Of a DNA stretch of 47,582 nucleotides, positions 45,051 through 47,582 are shown one piece after another. Origin of the DNA: Gammaproteobacteria bacterium (GTDB lineage Bacteria > Pseudomonadota > Gammaproteobacteria > PIVX01); NCBI GenBank assembly GCA_003353785.1, contig PIVX01000013.1, positions 1 through 47,582 of the forward strand. Reading direction: 5' to 3'. The position numbers were made by a program, and so were the translations under genes. The notes below the pieces were generated by a model. That model had not been told where the DNA came from, ran no database searches, and saw only the letters and a program-made list of their open reading frames with translations. Position 1 is the stretch's first letter; each line of letters begins with the position of its first letter.

Positions 45051-45880
45051 ATTATATTTATAAGCAAATGTAATAATATACTACTTAATATAGATGATGT
45101 TCTTACATATATATAACTGTAAAAAACACTAGATATTATTGCCAAAAAAACATATAAAGCTCCTCCGTAGAAATGCAATAATCCAAAAATTATAGAAACA
45201 ATTATTATCGATACCCAACGTGAGAATATATCCATAAATAAATTTAACAGCCATCCCCTATAAAAAATTTCTTCTGTGACAACAGTTATTATATTTAACA
45301 TTAACCATACGACAAAAAAATCTGGGTACTTGAAGTCTGGTTTTACAAAACCTAAAAGAACAGAAAAACTTGTAATTACTAGTATCGATAGTATTAGTAT
45401 ATATTTTGACTGCGACAATATTTTTAATAAAGATAGATTTTTATTAAACCTTGGCAGCAACATGGCAGATAACATAATGCCAATTATTGGGGTATCAAAA
45501 TTGATATACAAATTATATGGTATAGAATCTTCAGAGAGTTTTACGCCAGAAATGATCTTCCAATTATTGAATCCAGAGAGTAAATGTAATTTAGCAAGCA
45601 CACTCCAAACAAATATACCTAGTCCAAGAAAATATTTTTTAACACCTTTTCTTAGTTTACTGAAATAATATACTTGTAGTATAAAAATAAAAATAAAGGC
45701 TAAACCTATTATTGTTATTCTATTTGAGGTAAATCCTAATAGTAAATAAATTAAAAAAAATATCCCCCATATCAATCCTTTGCCCCATATACTACTTATA
45801 AAGCTCAGCATCATAAATGTGTAAGATATTGCAGCAGCCTGCCCAAAATAAAGAATGCTTTGTAAATTTATTATTGACAT
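45014..45880 (-). CDS. CPBP-family intramembrane metalloprotease
   Basis: The 288-residue polytopic protein carries the CPBP (CAAX-protease-like) motifs: EEIFYRGWLLNLF (near 205-217; the E-E-x-x-x-R motif), IIFGLLHFYGG (near 228-238; F-x-x-x-H) and LLHLLINII (near 267-275; H-x-x-x-N). This matches the active site of Rce1-type enzymes, which cut membrane or prenylated proteins; bacterial members process bacteriocins or signal peptides. Its start is divergent from the small secreted gene that begins 29 bases away. Confidence 0.83.
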   Translation of the reverse strand: MSIINLQSILYFGQAAAISYTFMMLSFISSIWGKGLIWGIFFLIYLLLGFTSNRITIIGLAFIFIFILQVYYFSKLRKGVKKYFLGLGIFVWSVLAKLHLLSGFNNWKIISGVKLSEDSIPYNLYINFDTPIIGIMLSAMLLPRFNKNLSLLKILSQSKYILILSILVITSFSVLLGFVKPDFKYPDFFVVWLMLNIITVVTEEIFYRGWLLNLFMDIFSRWVSIIIVSIIFGLLHFYGGALYVFLAIISSVFYSYIYVRTSSILSSILLHLLINIIHILFFTYPALA

Positions 45881-45908
45881 TTTCTATGTTTGTATATTTA
45901 TTTTAATA

Positions 45909-46529
45909 ATGAGAATATTATTTAATACTGGTGTTTTATTTATACTATCCAACATTTTCGCATGTCAATCAGTATATAGTAAAAATTATGTCTATCCTAG
46001 CTTATATATTGCTAGTATTATTGCAGACACAAACTTGATTAATGATAAAGATGAATTATTCATAGATGTAATAGAATATAGTAAACCAGAATTAATAGTT
46101 ACTGAAAATAGGTTTCCTAAATTTCCAAATTATTGGACTCTAGAATCATTAAGCACATTAAAGAATTTATCAATATGGAACGGGATATTAAAAATAAGTG
46201 AGGATAAAATTTTATACATAATTTTTAAAGATCAAGATTTTTGGAGTTATGATGATATCATAGGATATATAAAATTAAATCTTAGTTTTGACGGTACAGT
46301 AATAAGAAATGAATGGGAGATTATTAACGCTAAGAGAACTCTTGCAAATATTTCAACTAACAACTCAGAACATCTACAGAAAGTTAGAATGTTATCAGAT
46401 AAAGCCATTTATAATATAAATATAGGTATAACACTTACTAAAAGATTACCGCAAAAAAAAGACACTAAATCCACAACAAATCTACCACTTTATTTCCCCA
46501 AACCTTATATGGGCATATATATCCAATAG
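45909..46529 (+). CDS. Small secreted protein or lipoprotein, unknown
   Basis: I chose the start at 45909 (MRILFNTGVLFILSNIFAC); an earlier in-frame codon at 45855 would overlap the CPBP gene. The signal peptide ends in IFAC, a possible but non-ideal lipobox, so it may be a lipoprotein. The mature part of about 190 residues has aromatic-rich beta segments (FPNYWTLESL, DFWSYDDIIGYIKL, NEWEIINAK) and a lysine-rich end. It was not recognised. It shares an intergenic start region with the CPBP gene. Confidence 0.6.
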   Translation: MRILFNTGVLFILSNIFACQSVYSKNYVYPSLYIASIIADTNLINDKDELFIDVIEYSKPELIVTENRFPKFPNYWTLESLSTLKNLSIWNGILKISEDKILYIIFKDQDFWSYDDIIGYIKLNLSFDGTVIRNEWEIINAKRTLANISTNNSEHLQKVRMLSDKAIYNINIGITLTKRLPQKKDTKSTTNLPLYFPKPYMGIYIQ

Positions 46530-46972
46530 CACCAAGCTTTGTTTCAAAAAAATCTTTTTATCTATAGTAGTTCATACAGTTTAAATTATTTAATATTAGA
46601 TTCAGCGTTTAATAATTTAAGTTAGATGCGTTATTGCGAACACCTCTGTGACCAGCAATAACCAAGTGACACAAGAATGTTGGAAGAACTTTAACTGCCA
46701 CATAGTTGGCAGACTTTCCGATATGGATAGAGGAAATCTATCATAGTAGTGACGTTCTTGCAGAGATAACTTATAATGGAAAAAAACATAGTCCATAACA
46801 CTTAATTTTTGGTATATAAAAGATGTTGAGAACACTACCCTATTAAGAAAAAATAAGCTAAAAGCTTCTTTAGAGCTATGATTTAGTCTGCCCAACACTG
46901 GTGATTCTATGAACAAGAGAAAACCAGGTTTGTGGTTCGTTAGAAAATTTTAATTGGGATTCATATACAAAA
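46530..46972. other. Gene-poor interval
   Basis: After the secreted protein there is no gene with a recognisable product. One 99-codon leftward frame (46617-46916) has no plausible ribosome binding site or motif and may be chance. The stretch may have held the sensory half of the LuxR-like relic that follows. Confidence 0.3.
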
Positions 46973-47152
46973 ATCCGTTACATCCCAGTTGATATGCTGT
47001 CAGTCAACCTAGAGAAGATACTAGAAATATCTAGCAGGACAGTTGAAACGCATTTTGTTTACATAAAGGAAAAACTTTAAACTAGCTCTAAGTATGAATT
47101 AAGTGATTTATTAAATAGTATGGTACTCCCAATTTTTAGAGTATGTAATTGA
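46973..47152 (+). pseudogene. LuxR-type helix-turn-helix relic
   Basis: One frame reads IRYIPVDMLSVNLEKILEI then SSRTVETHFVYIKEKL, followed by TAA (47078-47080), then TSSKYELSDLLNSMVL to a stop at 47150-47152. The S-x-R-T-V-E-x-H-x-x-x-I-K-E-K-L block is the DNA-recognition helix of LuxR/FixJ regulators. No start codon and no receiver domain remain upstream, and the stop breaks the frame, so this is a decayed two-component or quorum-type regulator. Confidence 0.6.
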
Positions 47153-47235
47153 AACTAATTTTGTTAATATTATAAAAATAGATTTTACATATATGCCCCA
47201 AAACATTACAATAGCTAACTTAAGCGGAGACAAAT

Positions 47236-47582
47236 ATGTTTAAAAACAATAAAATGAAAATTGATGCAGTTAACGATACTCATTCTTACCTCCATCAAAT
47301 AGACATGGTAAAAACGGGTAAGATTTTTTTGTTTATGTATAAACAAGATCTTTCCTATAAACTTTTGCCAGATGAATGTAAGATGTCAAAAAACATTCAG
47401 CTTGTGAATGAGTTAAATGAGCACGTATCTCCTATATGGGATATTAGTTATTTTAGGGATTTCAATAGTCTATTAAATCTTAAAATACTTTCTCACTTTC
47501 AAGAAAGCTTTGGAAATTCCTTCCATGTAGCTGATGTTGGAGCAAATTATGGTACGGTATCCATTCTTATGTCAATTATTCT
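47236..47582 (+). CDS. FkbM-family methyltransferase, N-terminal part (partial)
   Basis: The gene starts at ATG 47236 (GGAG lies 7 bases upstream) and runs off the window. The 115 visible residues end with FHVADVGANYGTVSILMS, the SAM-binding motif D-V-G-A-N-x-G of FkbM-type methyltransferases. The preceding part contains a conserved-looking ISYFRDFNSLLNL segment. It may belong to the same kind of surface-glycan modification as the FkbM gene at 37.1 kb, though the gap of 9 kb argues against one operon. Confidence 0.72.
   Translation, partial: MFKNNKMKIDAVNDTHSYLHQIDMVKTGKIFLFMYKQDLSYKLLPDECKMSKNIQLVNELNEHVSPIWDISYFRDFNSLLNLKILSHFQESFGNSFHVADVGANYGTVSILMSII

Noticed and set aside
46617..46916. 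Leftward 99-codon frame near the end
   Set aside because: It lacks a ribosome binding site and a recognisable motif, and lies in a decayed interval; I treat it as chance.
1..47582. tRNA, rRNA or CRISPR array
   Set aside because: No cloverleaf, rRNA core motif or regularly spaced repeat was seen while reading the window.

Overview
The window is strongly AT-rich DNA from a Gram-negative bacterium. It makes KDO lipopolysaccharide (kdsB), meso-DAP peptidoglycan (murI, dapE) and probably ubiquinone (ubiC), and has a Fis-type regulator. Three things point to a host-associated, probably intracellular lifestyle close to the Legionellales: a secreted protein resembling the Dot/Icm (type IVB secretion) component IcmX, effector-like proteins (a patatin phospholipase with a very long coiled-coil tail, and a large protein with a CX5R phosphoinositide-phosphatase signature), and many importers plus several decaying genes and IS remnants. 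The taxonomic placement is inference from a few genes; no rRNA or tRNA gene was seen.

Layout. 1-5.5 kb: the start of a leftward gene (possibly icmV), a universal stress protein with a clean sigma70 promoter, a graveyard (a gene with two in-frame TAA codons, an IS30 transposase relic, a frameshifted ORF), a Cys-rich secreted protein, a LysE exporter, a short MscS channel and a ferritin-like protein. 5.5-9.6 kb: a DUF6314-like protein, the IcmX-like protein, a secreted unknown and a DASS dicarboxylate transporter. 9.9-15.3 kb: murI, a small coiled-coil protein and dapE. Opposite them are a fis-like gene coupled to a DUF669-like gene, then xseB and an xseA carrying an extra N-terminal DUF5710-like domain. 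Two large palindromes precede dapE and two hairpins lie upstream of the DUF669-like gene. 15.6-20.5 kb: an SSS symporter, a CPA1 antiporter with a cNMP-binding-like C-terminus and a membrane-anchored ClpP-like protease. 20.6-28 kb: the patatin effector candidate, then the run kdsB - histidine phosphatase - squalene/phytoene synthase - ubiC - pabB. 28.4-31.8 kb: two tandem DAACS carriers plus a relic of a third, and an RpiB-type isomerase. 32-38.3 kb: an IS200 relic, then a surface-glycan-like block (CDP-glycerol phosphotransferase family protein, methyltransferase, HAD phosphatase, nucleotidyltransferase, racemase, FkbM methyltransferase). 38.5-46.5 kb: the CX5R phosphatase-like effector candidate, a chimeric helicase, a PAP2 phosphatase, a CPBP protease and a small secreted protein. 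The end holds a LuxR-type relic and the start of a second FkbM gene.

The two most unusual proteins are at 41.55-44.0 kb and 38.5-41.1 kb. The first has a predicted signal peptide, an SNF2-type helicase core of the kind found in giant-virus and poxvirus (D6/D11-like) helicases, and a C-terminal segment that reads like a small outer-membrane beta-barrel. The second resembles the SopB/IpgD/INPP4/SidF group of phosphoinositide phosphatases around its active-site loop. Together with the patatin protein and the IcmX-like gene they suggest a bacterium that modifies the membranes of a eukaryotic, perhaps amoebal, host while importing its dicarboxylates and amino acids.
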